NCBI GenBank assembly: GCA_032158295.1
Contig: CM063247.1
Location: forward strand, 17,956,875-18,020,874
Length of the DNA: 64,000 bases
Reading direction: 5' to 3'
Origin: Pycnopodia helianthoides
Taxonomy: Eukaryota > Echinodermata > Asteroidea > Forcipulatida > Asteriidae
The position numbers and the translations under genes were made by a program. The stretch's first letter is position 1. Each line of letters starts with the position of its first letter. The notes beneath the pieces are model-generated. The model saw only the letters and a list, made by a program, of their open reading frames with translations, ran no database searches and was not told where the DNA came from. Shown here one piece after another: positions 1-12,000 of the stretch.

Positions 1-84
1 AGAGTTCTTCTTTGTTTAAACACAATTTTCTTTGATTGTTGTTAAGTTTTTAATCTTATTTTGGACGTTGTCTTTATTTTAACA

Positions 85-165
85 ACTCTTTCCTTTGATA
101 TTTATGTTGTCCTTTAGTTTATAAATTTATTAGTTTTGGCCCTTTTGGCCGCCCATACGTATGAG
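85..165. repeat. dispersed repeat with GGCCCTTTTGGCC core
   Basis: About 75 bp match 33718-33792 in the opposite orientation, sharing the TTTGATxTTTxTGTTGTC...AAATTTATTA block and the GGCCCTTTTGGCCGCCCA end. An unclassified interspersed repeat. Confidence 0.5.
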
Positions 166-170
166 CGTTA

Positions 171-239
171 AAACACACAGAAGGACATCTCCGAAACATT
201 ATGCCCCTTTGACGGCTTCGCCAACTGCGGGGCATAACA
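171..239 (+). repeat. right-end fragment of the ATGCCCC...GGGGCAT repeat family
   Basis: ACACACAGAAGGACATCTCC...TATGCCCC...GCGGGGCATAA matches the 3' end of the tandem-repeat element at 14045-14981. Confidence 0.5.
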
Positions 240-538
240 AAATAAATGTACCCTCATTCATTAGGAGGGATGAACTAACATACAGTGAAGGCCTATTTTT
301 GTATGATAGTTATTGATCTAGCTGTGAGATATGTACATAATTTTATAAAAATGAGTTACAGAAAGCTAATTTACAACTTCTGTTATATTTTTGCATGATA
401 CTTTTACCGACAAACAATGATTATGAAACAGGAAATTTAATTATCACAGCCAATATTGAATATCTGTTGATATTGAATATTGATATATACATTGCTGTGT
501 TTCACCGTGGTTTCAATGATACCAACCCATTAGTTTAA

Positions 539-915
539 AGGAACATTACAGAATTGGTAATTGTAAAATATACTTTTGATCACAGATATACATAAAACTT
601 ACACGGTCTAATAATGATGATAGTAGAAAACATCTCTTGAAATATTTATGTCTGAAATGCCATATTTAATGAGAAATGAATAAACTTATTTTCCGATTGG
701 AGTTTATCGCTCAGTGGGCGTTTTATTCATTTGTTGAACCTATATGATTTCATGCAAATGTGTAATCGGTTTTTCACTATTTTCTCGTGACCCAGATGGC
801 CGATCGATCTCAAAACTTCTACAGGTTTGTCAGTTTATGTATATGGTGGATTACATAAAGTGCTTACACTGCCAGCAACTGTTTTGTCAGAAAAAAACAA
901 TTCTGTAATGTTCCT
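539..915 (+). mobile_element. TTAA-flanked MITE, copy 1
   Basis: The element begins AGGAACATTACAGAATTGG and ends with its near-perfect inverted copy (CAATTCTGTAATGTTCCT). It is flanked by TTAA on both sides (535-538, 916-919). It is 377 bp with no coding capacity. TTAA duplication suggests mobilisation by a piggyBac-type transposase; related copies lie at 18430-23881 (split), 45376-45750 (inverted) and 56458-56837. Confidence 0.85.
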
Positions 916-1883
916 TTAAAAAAAAAATTATATAAGCTTCTGTTTAATTTGAAGCATTCAAAATTTCTCTCAGTATTGTTTTGATGTTTAATTAAATAAG
1001 AAACTTAAAAAGACACAAAACACAGAAAGCCTGAGAGTTCACAGCAAAGAAACATCTTTTACAATTTTACCATTTAATTTTTCAATTTAAACAAAATATA
1101 ATAACAACATGTGAAAATTTTTATGTATAACAAAAAGATTTACTTTTGAAAAAAGCAAGAAAAAAAGATATGCGTTGACTATGAGTTTAGTTTTCATCTC
1201 AGCTCACTTTCCCTGTTATGCATCTCCAAAACACACAATCTGGTTTGCCACATGTTACTTTACACTGTTGGTCATTTCCTGTTCTTTCAGAAATCTGTTC
1301 TGTATTTATAAGACTCAGGCAAGTAAAACAATCTGTAAAGTATCTGCCTAAAGAGAAAGTGTGTTGATTTTAAGTCTACATACACCTGCAGCACCAGCTA
1401 TAAATGCTATCATCCCATTTCACATGGTACATTTGGTATGTCATAAGCCATCAGTGGAAATTTGCTTGAACTTTCCTTCAGCTACTTCTCTTAAATTTCC
1501 TAATTTCCTAAAAATCAAAACATTGGCTGGCACCGGTAACTATGTGTCAACTAGTAACAGCAAGTTAAGCATATTATTATTCCTTTGACTCATCACAGAA
1601 TGAATTTTTGAAGTGCATCCCAAACAAAACAATTGTGTATCCCTGACTGCCTTCTGGTTCTGATTTCAAAATCAATGTAGTGATGCATATTTTGTTATTC
1701 TTGTTAGCTCTTGTTATTTTCTATTCAGTTAAAATACTGTTTCTGTCAAAACTTGTATTTTGTACCTGTGCATTTATTTCAAAAAAGAAGCTTCCATTTA
1801 CAAAATTAATTAAGTTAAGTGTTTTCTAAAGTCTGTCATAAGCCATTAAAGATATTGACAAAATAGGGGGACCTCCAACATTA
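916..1883. other. unannotated AT-rich intergenic sequence
   Basis: AT-rich sequence with no ORF, domain or repeat boundary that I can defend. The 75-aa open frame near 1361 has no recognisable features. Confidence 0.5.
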
Positions 1884-1961
1884 GGGCTAGATAGCTCATT
1901 TGGTAGATTACCGGCACCTTTATCCGGATCGAGGTTGCAGATTCAAGTCCCGCTCCAGTAA
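1884..1961 (+). repeat. tRNA-like / tRNA-derived SINE head
   Basis: TAGCTCATTTGGTAGA resembles a pol III A box and AGATTCAAGTCCC a B box at tRNA spacing. The T-arm stem is mispaired, so this is not a functional tRNA. Most likely a SINE head or tRNA pseudogene. Confidence 0.45.
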
Positions 1962-2937
1962 ATTTGTTTATGCTCAACCCAAAACAAATTAAACAATATG
2001 AAAGTTCACAGAGTCACTAACAAAATATAAATCAGCCAATTAGGAGAAAAATTTGAATGTTTGGTACAGTGACTTTAATGATCACTATTAAATTAGCACT
2101 TTAACTGAATTCCTTTGACTAAAAGAACTGTCCTTGCATCCATGGAACCTCCAACATTTTATTGGAACTTGTGACATAACTACACTAGATTCAGTCTAAG
2201 GAATTCAATTACACATTCACTTGACAAAACGTCCTATTATTTATCGGTCCATTTATCTATTAATAAATAAATTTTCAGTGTATGGGAAAGTCGTGTATTC
2301 AATTAAATTAAGGGTTTTTATTGTAATTTTGTAGCAGCCCGTGGGTTGAAATGTTAACAATTTACAACTAAAACCATAACAAAACGTTATAACTACTCCA
2401 TAAAGTAAAGGTTGTACATTAGCTTAAAAAAAGAAAAAAAAGAACATCAAATGCCAAAAGATAAAGCAATGTGAGAGTACACATAAAGAATTCATATTTT
2501 ATATTAAGCAACACTTGTGTTGAGGAAATTACATTTTTTACTGTGTACAATTCCAAACATAGCAGACATTAAAGTTAACAATTGCTTATGAACATGATTT
2601 GAGAATCCATATTTGTATTGATCATTTTAACATATTGAGGCAGAGCATTTTTCCGGTAGCATTCTGTTCTGCACTTGATTTCCTGAAATCTACTATCAAA
2701 ACGCAATTCCCTGCGCAACAACTGAGATGCTAAGTTCAAGCAGACTTCATCATGTCTGCTCTGGAGTAAAACAAGGTTGCACATTTCAAGCGCTTCTTAA
2801 TATGATTCATAATAGACTGTGCAAGTGTCCTGTATATCGAAAACGAGATATCAACTCGAACGAAGACTGTATTTTTCTATGAAAACTAATCTTCTTTTAA
2901 AAATGTTAATCCCCCTTTGCCACAGGGTAGCCTACTT
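1962..2937. other. unannotated intergenic sequence
   Basis: AT-rich; no gene or clear repeat seen on either strand. Confidence 0.5.
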
Positions 2938-3660
2938 TTAGGTGTTCCAACACATCAAAATGCATCGTTTGTAGACAACACATCAGGGAATCTGACTCCT
3001 TTACCAGCCATACTGGTGGTACCACCCATAAGACAAGGGGTCATGTCACCTGCACCACAACTAATCTAATCTATCTAATATTTTGCAGAGTTTGTGGTGT
3101 TCAATACATAGGTGAAACAAGAACTACACTGAAGAGGTGTTTCTACGCCACAGATCCATAGTCAACACCCACAAGCTGGATACACCTGTAGGACACCACT
3201 TCAATCTTCCTAACCACTCCATTTTTGACATGAATTTACAGGTCATTGAGGCACTAGGTAACTCCAGAGAGACTGTCCGTCTGAGTAGGGAGAAATTGTG
3301 GATAAGGCGCATAAAGACCATTCAACCCCATGGTTTGAACATCCAAGAAGGAAATGACTAATAACCCTTCGTCTTTGCCTTCTCCCTTTCCCCCACAGAT
3401 ATCCATATTTTTACTTCTTGTGGTCTAGCCATCCCCTTCCCTCCAACCCCCCCCCCTTTGTCTTCATAATCCCTGCTTACCCCCTGCTCTTTCTGAATGC
3501 TTCTTGCTTTTCTCTCTCAACTCTCTCTATTCATGTATTTCCACTTGACTGCTCTTGGCACCCTTGTAGGCATGTATGTGTGTTGTCTTGTCATTATCCT
3601 TTGAGAAAGACTCTGCTAGGGTCGAAACATCAGGCCACTAACTAATTTTTTGCGTTTTTA
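2938..3660 (+). mobile_element. Penelope-like element remnant with GIY-YIG endonuclease
   Basis: A conceptual translation gives a Cys-rich lead-in, then CRVCGVQYIGET, the GIY-YIG core of Penelope-like retroelements. After one frameshift near 3145 it continues TPVGHHFNLPNHS...LWIRRIKTIQPHGLN, the C-terminal part of that endonuclease. The tail at 3608-3645 carries GACTCTGCTAGGGTCGAAAC, a hairpin followed by GAAAC typical of these elements' ends. A frameshift and a stop make it non-functional. Confidence 0.75.
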
Positions 3661-3819
3661 AAATTGTACAAACAAAAATTGAAAATAAAAATACCCATAG
3701 CAAGTTGTTATAGATAAAATTTAATTTTTTATATAAAACAAATAATTTGTTCAAATTAACATTGAAACAAAATTAATAAACAACTTGGAGACATTATGCA
3801 CTCTGATTGGTCGAAAACT

Positions 3820-5075
3820 GGTCATGTGGGGGTGTATTAACGAGTGATATAAAGACCGGCTCAGTGAAATAGCGAATAAATGGCCTCTCCACTACCTTGT
3901 GGATATGCTCAATTGTGTTCACCAGGGAATGGAAAAACCAAATCATTATGCCAAACTCTGTACTGTAGACTTTACTAAAGCCTTTGATCGGGTTAACCAT
4001 AACATTGAGATTAATAAATTGATACAATTTGGAGTAAGAATTAGATCCATCATCCCCACTGTCTGCAGCTTCCTCACTGACCGAACTCAGAACACTAAAC
4101 TTCATGGTGTGGTTTCCACCACTCGGGACATTTTCTGTGGTGTACCCCAAGGTACAAAACTGGGACCCATTTTGTTTCTGGTGTTAGTTAATGATGCATC
4201 AGCTGAGAGCTGCGGGAGATGGGAGTGTGTTGACGATCTTACTTTAGGTGAAGTTATTAAGTATGATCAACAATCTTCTATACAAGTTCACCTGGATAGC
4301 TGGTGTAGTAGTAATGATATGTTCCCCAAACCTGACAAATGTCGCACAATGACAATATCTTTTTTGAAGCGAAATACACCTCAAGCTTCGGTTTCTCTCA
4401 ATTCGATAGATCTCAAGTGCACTTTTGATTCTAAGGCATCCCGTAGGTTGTACACTTTGTGCGTACTACGTACATCCAAAGTACCTAAAACAGACATGGT
4501 GGCAGTCTATACTTGTTATATTAGACCTATACTGGAATATGCTAGTCAAGTTTGGCACAGCTCCATTACTGAGCGACAGGTCATTTCTATTGAAAATGTT
4601 CAGAAGCGTGCCGTCCGCATCATCCTTGGCCATCAGTATCAATCCTATACCGTGGCACTTGAATTACTAGGCATGTCATCACTCAAGTCTAGACGAGAAG
4701 ACCTTTTGATGAAGTTTGGTAATAACTTAGTTTGATCAACTCAATTTAGGAACATGCTCCCCCCTGAAAAAACAACCAGCAGTAATAGGGTACTACGAGC
4801 TAGTACAGTAACCAGGCTTTGCATCCCCAAGTGCCATACTGAAAGATACACTCGCTCCACTATTCCATCTCTTGTTCGCATTTTGTGAACATCTGGCTGA
4901 TCCTCCATGGCAGTTTTATGTAACCTCCCATAATAATAATTACTATAGTATAAAAGTATGAATAGTTTTAATGTAAATTGGTTTTATTGGATATGACCAA
5001 AAGTTGTACTTTTTTTTACCAACTGTGATTTGCCATTCCTTTTAGCAGGAGTGTAATAATTTCAATTTCAATAAT
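3820..5075 (+). pseudogene. LINE (CR1/Jockey-like) reverse transcriptase, 5'-truncated
   Basis: The open frame 3899-4735 shows RT palm motifs in order: DFTKAFDRVNH, CGVPQGTKLGPILF, a CVDDLT active site (usual Tyr replaced by Cys), and the C-terminal YIRPILEYASQVWH block. The endonuclease and N-terminal RT are missing. The 3' end runs into an AATAATAATT simple repeat near 5068-5082, as often seen for CR1-type tails. It is therefore a dead, 5'-truncated copy. Confidence 0.75.
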
Positions 5076-5358
5076 AATAATTGCTGAAATGCAGATAGCC
5101 ATATTGTGTTTTTTTTAATGATGCCTTTTTCTCCACTTTGACCCTTTTTCTTGTGGACAGGCTCTTTGGATCTTTAGCAATGGATGAATTTTAAAACTTT
5201 TTTTTTTTTTTTGAGTATTGTGCTGTCACAAATTTGTTGCGTGTGTTTTTTATATTTTTTTTAATAACAATTTGATATCTCATTCTTTTTTTGTAAACTG
5301 TACATTTCGGCTTTTAGCCACTGTATTGCAGTATTTTAATAAACCATTAATAATTCAA

Positions 5359-5364
5359 TTTATT
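5359..5364 (-). terminator. candidate JMY poly(A) signal
   Basis: AATAAA on the minus strand, about 540 nt beyond the JMY stop, is the closest canonical hexamer I noticed. This is inference only; the 3' end is not otherwise defined. Confidence 0.3.
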
Positions 5365-5369
5365 GCGAT

Positions 5370-5431
5370 AAAAAAATTTCTCGATCACACACCATCACAC
5401 AAAAAAATTTCTCGATCACACACCATCACAC
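5370..5431. repeat. 31-bp tandem duplication
   Basis: Two identical 31-bp units containing TTTCTCGATCACACACCATC lie head to tail. Confidence 0.9.
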
Positions 5432-5902
5432 AATTAATTTCAAAGAAGTAGGTACACATGCACACATTTATGCTTCCAAACACGTATTGTGAATAATGTG
5501 ATAGTAGTGTGTATTTAAATTGATTTTTATATAAGACGCCCCAACTTACAAGTGAAAACTACAATAGGGCAACCATGCAAGCCCACTTAATAGGTAGCCA
5601 CACCCATTTTATAGGCAGCCACACCCATAAAATGTTAAGACCAAGTGCCATGACGTAAACAAACCTTTTTAGAGTAATTAACCCAAGTCTCACTCTAATA
5701 CAATGTACTGAACGACCCAATATGACTTTATGTGTCATATTCCAAGAATAAGGTCAAATGAGGTCACATGACCAAAAACACAAACTAAGTATTTTTTGAC
5801 ATCATATACACTTGGTCTATGCCTAATAACATTTTTCCACTGTCTAACATGTCTTAGGTTCCCCAGTCAAAATCTCTTATCAAAAGTTCATTAAATTTTA
5901 CA

Positions 5903-6093
5903 TTAAGGGCTAAAATCAGCTTCAGAGTCCGAGTCATCAAGGGTTTCTGTCTGATGTCTGATGCTTCTTATCTTGGCCATTAACTCAGTATCTTCAAGAC
6001 TGCTGAAAGGAGAGTAAATACTACTTGGGTCTCGCTGTATTTTACGTAGTTTCACCCCCTGACGAATATTGGCCAGAGTAACTTTCATTGGAT
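5903..6093 (-). CDS. JMY: JMY exon 8: WH2 motif, connector and acidic tail
   Basis: The acceptor TTTTATAG joins exon 7 in phase 1 to give the aspartate preceding the WH2 motif. The motif [13 protein letters not shown] matches the WH2 consensus (helix, then LKKV/LRKI). The connector helix [10 protein letters not shown] is followed by [11 protein letters not shown] and a TAA stop. Family members normally carry a tryptophan in the last few acidic residues that contacts Arp2/3. Here the terminal aromatic is Phe and there is no Trp in the whole tail. Confidence 0.93.
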
Positions 6094-9000
6094 CTATAAA
6101 ATCAAAATGCATAAAACACATCAGTAACAAACAAGCTTGGCAAATTCAGAAGTTTTCACATCTTTACCCTCACCATATATCATAAAATTGCTGAGCGGCC
6201 ACCAAGCTCTGTTGGCTACCATAGTCTACCAGTACAGTGCAGCAATATGTATAAAGTCTATGACTGTATAACTCCTACAAATATAACATCTACATGTAAC
6301 ATATCCTTGCCTAAACACAAAATGAGTGCAACATTTTGGTCTACATAACTCCACAGATTATTACACAAGACTGAAGTACTTCATACTACAACATGTAGTT
6401 GTATTCAGTCATTTTAGCTTGAAATCTGGTTTCTTCCAGTTTGAACAAGAAACCCTAAATTTTTCTACCAGTTCGGAGAAAACTTTTTCTACACAGGCAC
6501 ATAATCAATATAAGTTAGGTCTCCAATGTTTACCAAGTACTATGTGTAATGGTCTATGGAAATTAAAGCAAAGATTCTTTGGGTGAGCAAAATGCAACTC
6601 ACAAATATTTTGGATATTATATAGTAAATCCATCATCTGCTGTTAAATATTAAAAAATATATACTTTGTTTGTTTATCTAATGTACATTGTAAAATAGAA
6701 ATCAATACATTTGATTTACAAAATATGAGATGGGTGTTCAAACTTAATTTATAATTAGTATGATAACATGATGTACTTCTGCCGAACAGCTTATACTGCA
6801 CACTGCATTACGTACCACAACTTTAATTATCAGTCATGTCAGTACCTAAACTGTGTATTTAGACATGCACAGCAAGTACAAGAAATTAGACTTGTCATGC
6901 TGCAGTGCCATTATAAACAGGTACTCAATGAAAATGTACTCCTTGAATCAGCAATTTGTATACAGAGCTTCAGTTTATAAGTCTCTCTCTAAACGTGACT
7001 CTGATGTTTAACTGATTCTTCTTACACCATCAAATACATTGCAAGGTCAATTTTAATCTATACATGTGTACTAGGCAACAAGAAGTACAAAACATAGTGA
7101 TACATTCTTTATTGACTAAAAATTGTACATTTTTATTTTTTATTTATTTTATTTATCAGGTCCATGTTGTATTATTTGTATAGCTAAATATTGTCTCATA
7201 AGAGCGACAAATGGCACATCAGGGCACCATTTCATGGCACTCACTGCTAACCATGGAATATGTGCTCATCCACAGCCCATAGACTCATCACACGCTTGAC
7301 AGGGCGCAGTAAGTGCAGTATTCTGTTGTAAGCAGTGCCATGAAATTGGGCACAGTTGTTCATTACTGCCTCTTTATGCACTTCTTAGATTACAATTGTT
7401 TGTGTTAATTCAAGGTACAGTATGATACAAGATTGGTAATGATAAATGTTGATACCTGTACCAATTGTTCCGTTGAAAAGCATTTCCATCTAAAATACTG
7501 CCCTGTGCAAGAAAAGTATCATCAGTACATGTACTCAGTTTCTAACTTTGATTTCCAAAATACAACATGCACAAAATCCTGTGGTCTTGTTTCTGGAAAA
7601 TTTTCTTAACAAATTTAATGAACCTTTCACATGCTGCTTGAATGAAAATTGTACTTTTAAAAACAAAAACAATGATGTATTATATCTTTAATAAATGGTA
7701 GCTTTGCATTCTCTTCACCCTTACCTTTACTAAGTTCTCTCTCAGAGTTGTTACTTGCAGACTTTGAATGGCTCTGTAGATTCCTTCTTGCCTTCAAGAG
7801 CTCACTCACATCAATTCCTCCCCCTCCTTCCTCCTTCACGTTCTCATTTTGGTGTGATGTGTTGGTCTGTCTCTTAGCAATGAGCAAGTGCAAGGGTGTA
7901 AGGGAACCGAGTGACGGGGGACAGGGGGGTAATTGAGGACAAGGAGGAGGTGGGGGTGGGACAGAGATTGGTTGATGGCAAGGGGGAGGTGGGGGTTGGA
8001 CAGGGGTTGGTTGTGAGACCTCTACAGGCTCACTTTCATTGGATGACTTAAATTTAGTTGCATTTTTGTGTGTGGTTGTTTTGGGCTTAGGTGGTTGATA
8101 AGCTCGTCTGGCTCTGTCCCTGGCTAAGGCTTCATCTCTCTTTATACGTTTTTGGGTCTCATCCTCCTCTTTCTTTTGTCTTGTCTCATCTTTCTTGACA
8201 GATTTCTTGTACTGTTGAGGTTTAAGAATCTTCGGGCTAGGGTGGGTCTGCAAAATGTAATCATGATAAAAAAAAGCAAAACAAAAAGAGAAAAGATTAA
8301 TTTTTTTTTACTATTTCATCTTACAGGGGTCGATTTCACAAAACTCTTCCTAACTTAGGACTAGTCCTAGGTAATGCTAAGAGATAGGACTAGTCCTAAG
8401 TACTGGTCCTAACTTAGGACTAGTCCTATCTCCTAGCATTGCCTAGGACTAGTCCTAAGTTAGGAAGGGTTTTGTGAAATTGACCCCTGGACTCACAACT
8501 ATGCTTGTACATGATTTCTTTTGTAATCTCCTATAAAAACATTATTTCTAGTTACGTAAACCAACCAGTGGCACCACAATGGTCAAAACTAATTGTTCTG
8601 GAGAACACTGCAATGGCAAATCCTGTTTGATTTTTTGATTTTTTATTCAAAACTTTGCGGTCATTTTGAATTTGCAATATTCAAAACAAAAGTACACAGG
8701 AAAAATAATTAAATGAGAAAAGTTGTGTTACGTAAACACAAATGCCCCGCAAGCAGACTATTTCTTGACATTTGACCTAGATGGTCCAACAACAATTTTG
8801 ACTTCTGGGGATCCCAAGACAATCCACAAACCAAGCTTGGAGTTTATAAGTCAAGAACTTCTCAAGTTATCCCACAGACAACATTTCTTTTGTTTTAGCA
8901 AAAATGACCTTGACATTGGCCAAAGGCCCCAAAAGCAATAGGCTTCTGACGGATCTCAAGACCAATCCACTCACCAAGTCTGGAGTTGATATGCCAAGTC

Positions 9001-12000
9001 CTTCTGGAGTTATTGCTTGGACAACATTTCTTTTGTTTTAGCTACAATGACCTTGCGTTCCAAGAGCAATAGGCTTCTGAGGGATACCAAGACTAATCCA
9101 CACACCAAGTTTGGAGTTGATACATGTATGCCAAGTTCTTCTTTGGCTACCATCCATACAATGATGGCACACACACATACAAGTGTGTAAACACCTGCAA
9201 TCGGGGACCTCCTATTGTCCCTCTTTTGTTTGTAATCTAACTTTTTGGCAACAGCTCTTATTGGTTTTGTACACGTTTTCCAAATGGGGACCTTTCCCCA
9301 AACGGGAACCCTATTGTCCTCTTTTGTTATAGGTCCCCGGTTTGAATGTGTATACCTACCCACACACACACAAGTGTATAATGACCTCATTACGGACCCT
9401 CCTTTGTTCATTTCGTTGTACCGACATGGACCCCATTGTTTTACTTTGTGATAGCAATCGTGGACCTATTCTCCCTTTTGTTGCAAGTCCTTGGTTTGAG
9501 AGTCACTAAAAACTCACACACATACAATAGGGGACCCCCTATTGTCCTGCTTATGATTGTACATTTTGGCAACAGCTCACATTGGTTTTGTACACACTTT
9601 CCAACTGGGGACCTTTACCCAACCAAGGACCCTAATGTCCTCTTTTGTTATAGGCCCACAGTTTGATTGTGGATACCTACCCACATGCACACATTACAAT
9701 TTTTACATCCCTGTGGAGACATCTTGTGTTCTTTCCTTTGTTCCTGTACTTTAACATCCTCTCAAAGACTTTGTACACAAATTCTTTGTGGAGCACCCCA
9801 GTCTTTAGAATTCCACTTTTTTGTTCTGTCCAAAGTCTCCATAAGGTAGCAAATATTAAAATGAAAGGACATGTCGTGAACAGTATGCCCCTTTAGTGGC
9901 TTGGCCAAGACAACAAATTACTTTGAAATCATATATAGCTTTATGATTTACAACTTTAAAATACTACTTCTCCCAATATTTACCAGTTTGTAGTTTTGTA
10001 ATCTATCAATGGTTTTCTTCCTCTCGCATTTAATAAAGTCTCTCCTCTTCTCCTGCTCAGCAAATAACTGATCACGCTTCTGAAAACACAAAGAACAATT
10101 TTTACTTTATGTGCTTACAAATCCTGCTGTACATTGTTTTTAATAAATATTTCAAAATGCATGTTTGATATAAAATCAATGATAGATATAGATGGGAAAT
10201 AACAAAAATAGAGAAACTTAAAAGAACCAGTGGTCAAAACTGAAGCTTTGAGACTGTGCATTTTTTAAATATTACAGAATGGACATGATGGAGCAAGCAG
10301 CTAAACAAACAGTTTATATTATCTTAACTATAAGTTTTTGATTGGGCAAGGATTCCCAGTTCCCAGAATTCCTAAATTGTTTGTTTTTGTATCAATGCAG
10401 TGGATGGGTGAGTGTGGGTCATGGTTATTACCAAGATCTCAAGAATAATGCTTAAAAAAAAGTGCGTAAATGAACAACATCCCATAACTTTATCTAAAAA
10501 AAGGAAAAAACAGAATTTATCTGGGATTACCGACTGATTTTGCAAACTATTACTGACACTGTGTTTGTGGTTTAACCGACAGACTTTGTCATGAACCATC
10601 GATCGATTAACTACAAACAAAACAATGGACAAAACTGCAATGTATATGCAATGAAAATAGCAAGAGGTGGCGTCCACTCTGGTCTTTCTTGCACACGCAT
10701 GAGCAAGCCTATTATTGTTGATGTAATGCTGGTAGCAGATAGCCCCTGGGTATTCAGTCCCACTAGTCTCAAGTGGTACACAGTATACATGTACCTTGTA
10801 CTTTCACTCAATGCTTATAAATATTAAATGCTTTTTTCAAGTATTTGTTTGCTAGGGAGCTGGTAAAAGATTTTTGAAACCCTCTAATTTTCACGCAGTC
10901 ATGCACATCCTCACTGAATGGCAAGATGCTAACAACAGTGTACCAATGAACCGCACCCTACTTCGAAGGGCACAAATTATTTGTGACGATGAACATTTAC
11001 CAAAGGAACTGGAGCACCTTAGAATGGGTACATGCTAAACAAACAAGAGTTTATTTCCAAACACAGCTCTCAGTCTTCAAACTCCCAAGACATGTCCATT
11101 ACCGTCCTTCTGTACATTGGTCACACTTCACAGAAAATGCAGCAGACCCTCCGTGAAGCAGATATTAAGGTCTAGTTCCGAGCTCGCAACAAGTCGGAAA
11201 TGAAGCGACACACCCACAAAGACAGGTATGACTCTAGCAGTCAAGCGGGAGTTTACCGGATTCCTTGCTTTTGTGGTAAAGTGTACATTGGCGAGAAGGG
11301 TAGAGACCTTAACACAAGGCTGAAAGAACACAAAGCCCATGGATGCAGAGGAGAATATGACAAATCTGCCATTGTCAAATATTCTGCTGATCTCGACCAT
11401 GTCACAGATTGGATCAAGCTCAAATCATAGCTCCTGAGAGACATTGGTATACACGTCGCATCAGGGAAGCTATCAAAATACATAAGCACAATACAATGCA
11501 TCAAGATATCGGCTACAAGACTTCATCAGCAGCATTTGGCACACAATCCTACCACCCTACTCTACTGATATCCCACAGTCTACTGACAAGCCCCACTACA
11601 CAGGGGCACTCCAATCACAGTTCTCCTTTCAGAAGAAAGAATCAGAGCAGTTAACTGACTCTACACTGAAACCTCTGAATCCTTAAATACATAGACCATG
11701 TAGACTAACATGTCTCACACTCTTCAGTCTTCTGACGATGACTAGAGCAAGCTAATTGAAACGTTGAGACCAAAAAGAACTCACTCCGTGGCAGTGCAGT
11801 TAATTACAAGAAGTCCACCCGATCCACTAAGCGAAAGTGAGGTTGATGACAACCAATTTTCCGTTGAGCAGGTAGTACAATATACAGATAAATGCACTAA
11901 TGCAAATGAACCCACAAGCATGACAACAACTACAAAAGATGAGAAGAATGGACTTTCGGGTAATAAATCACAGAACATTAGTTCTACAAATTTATTCAAA

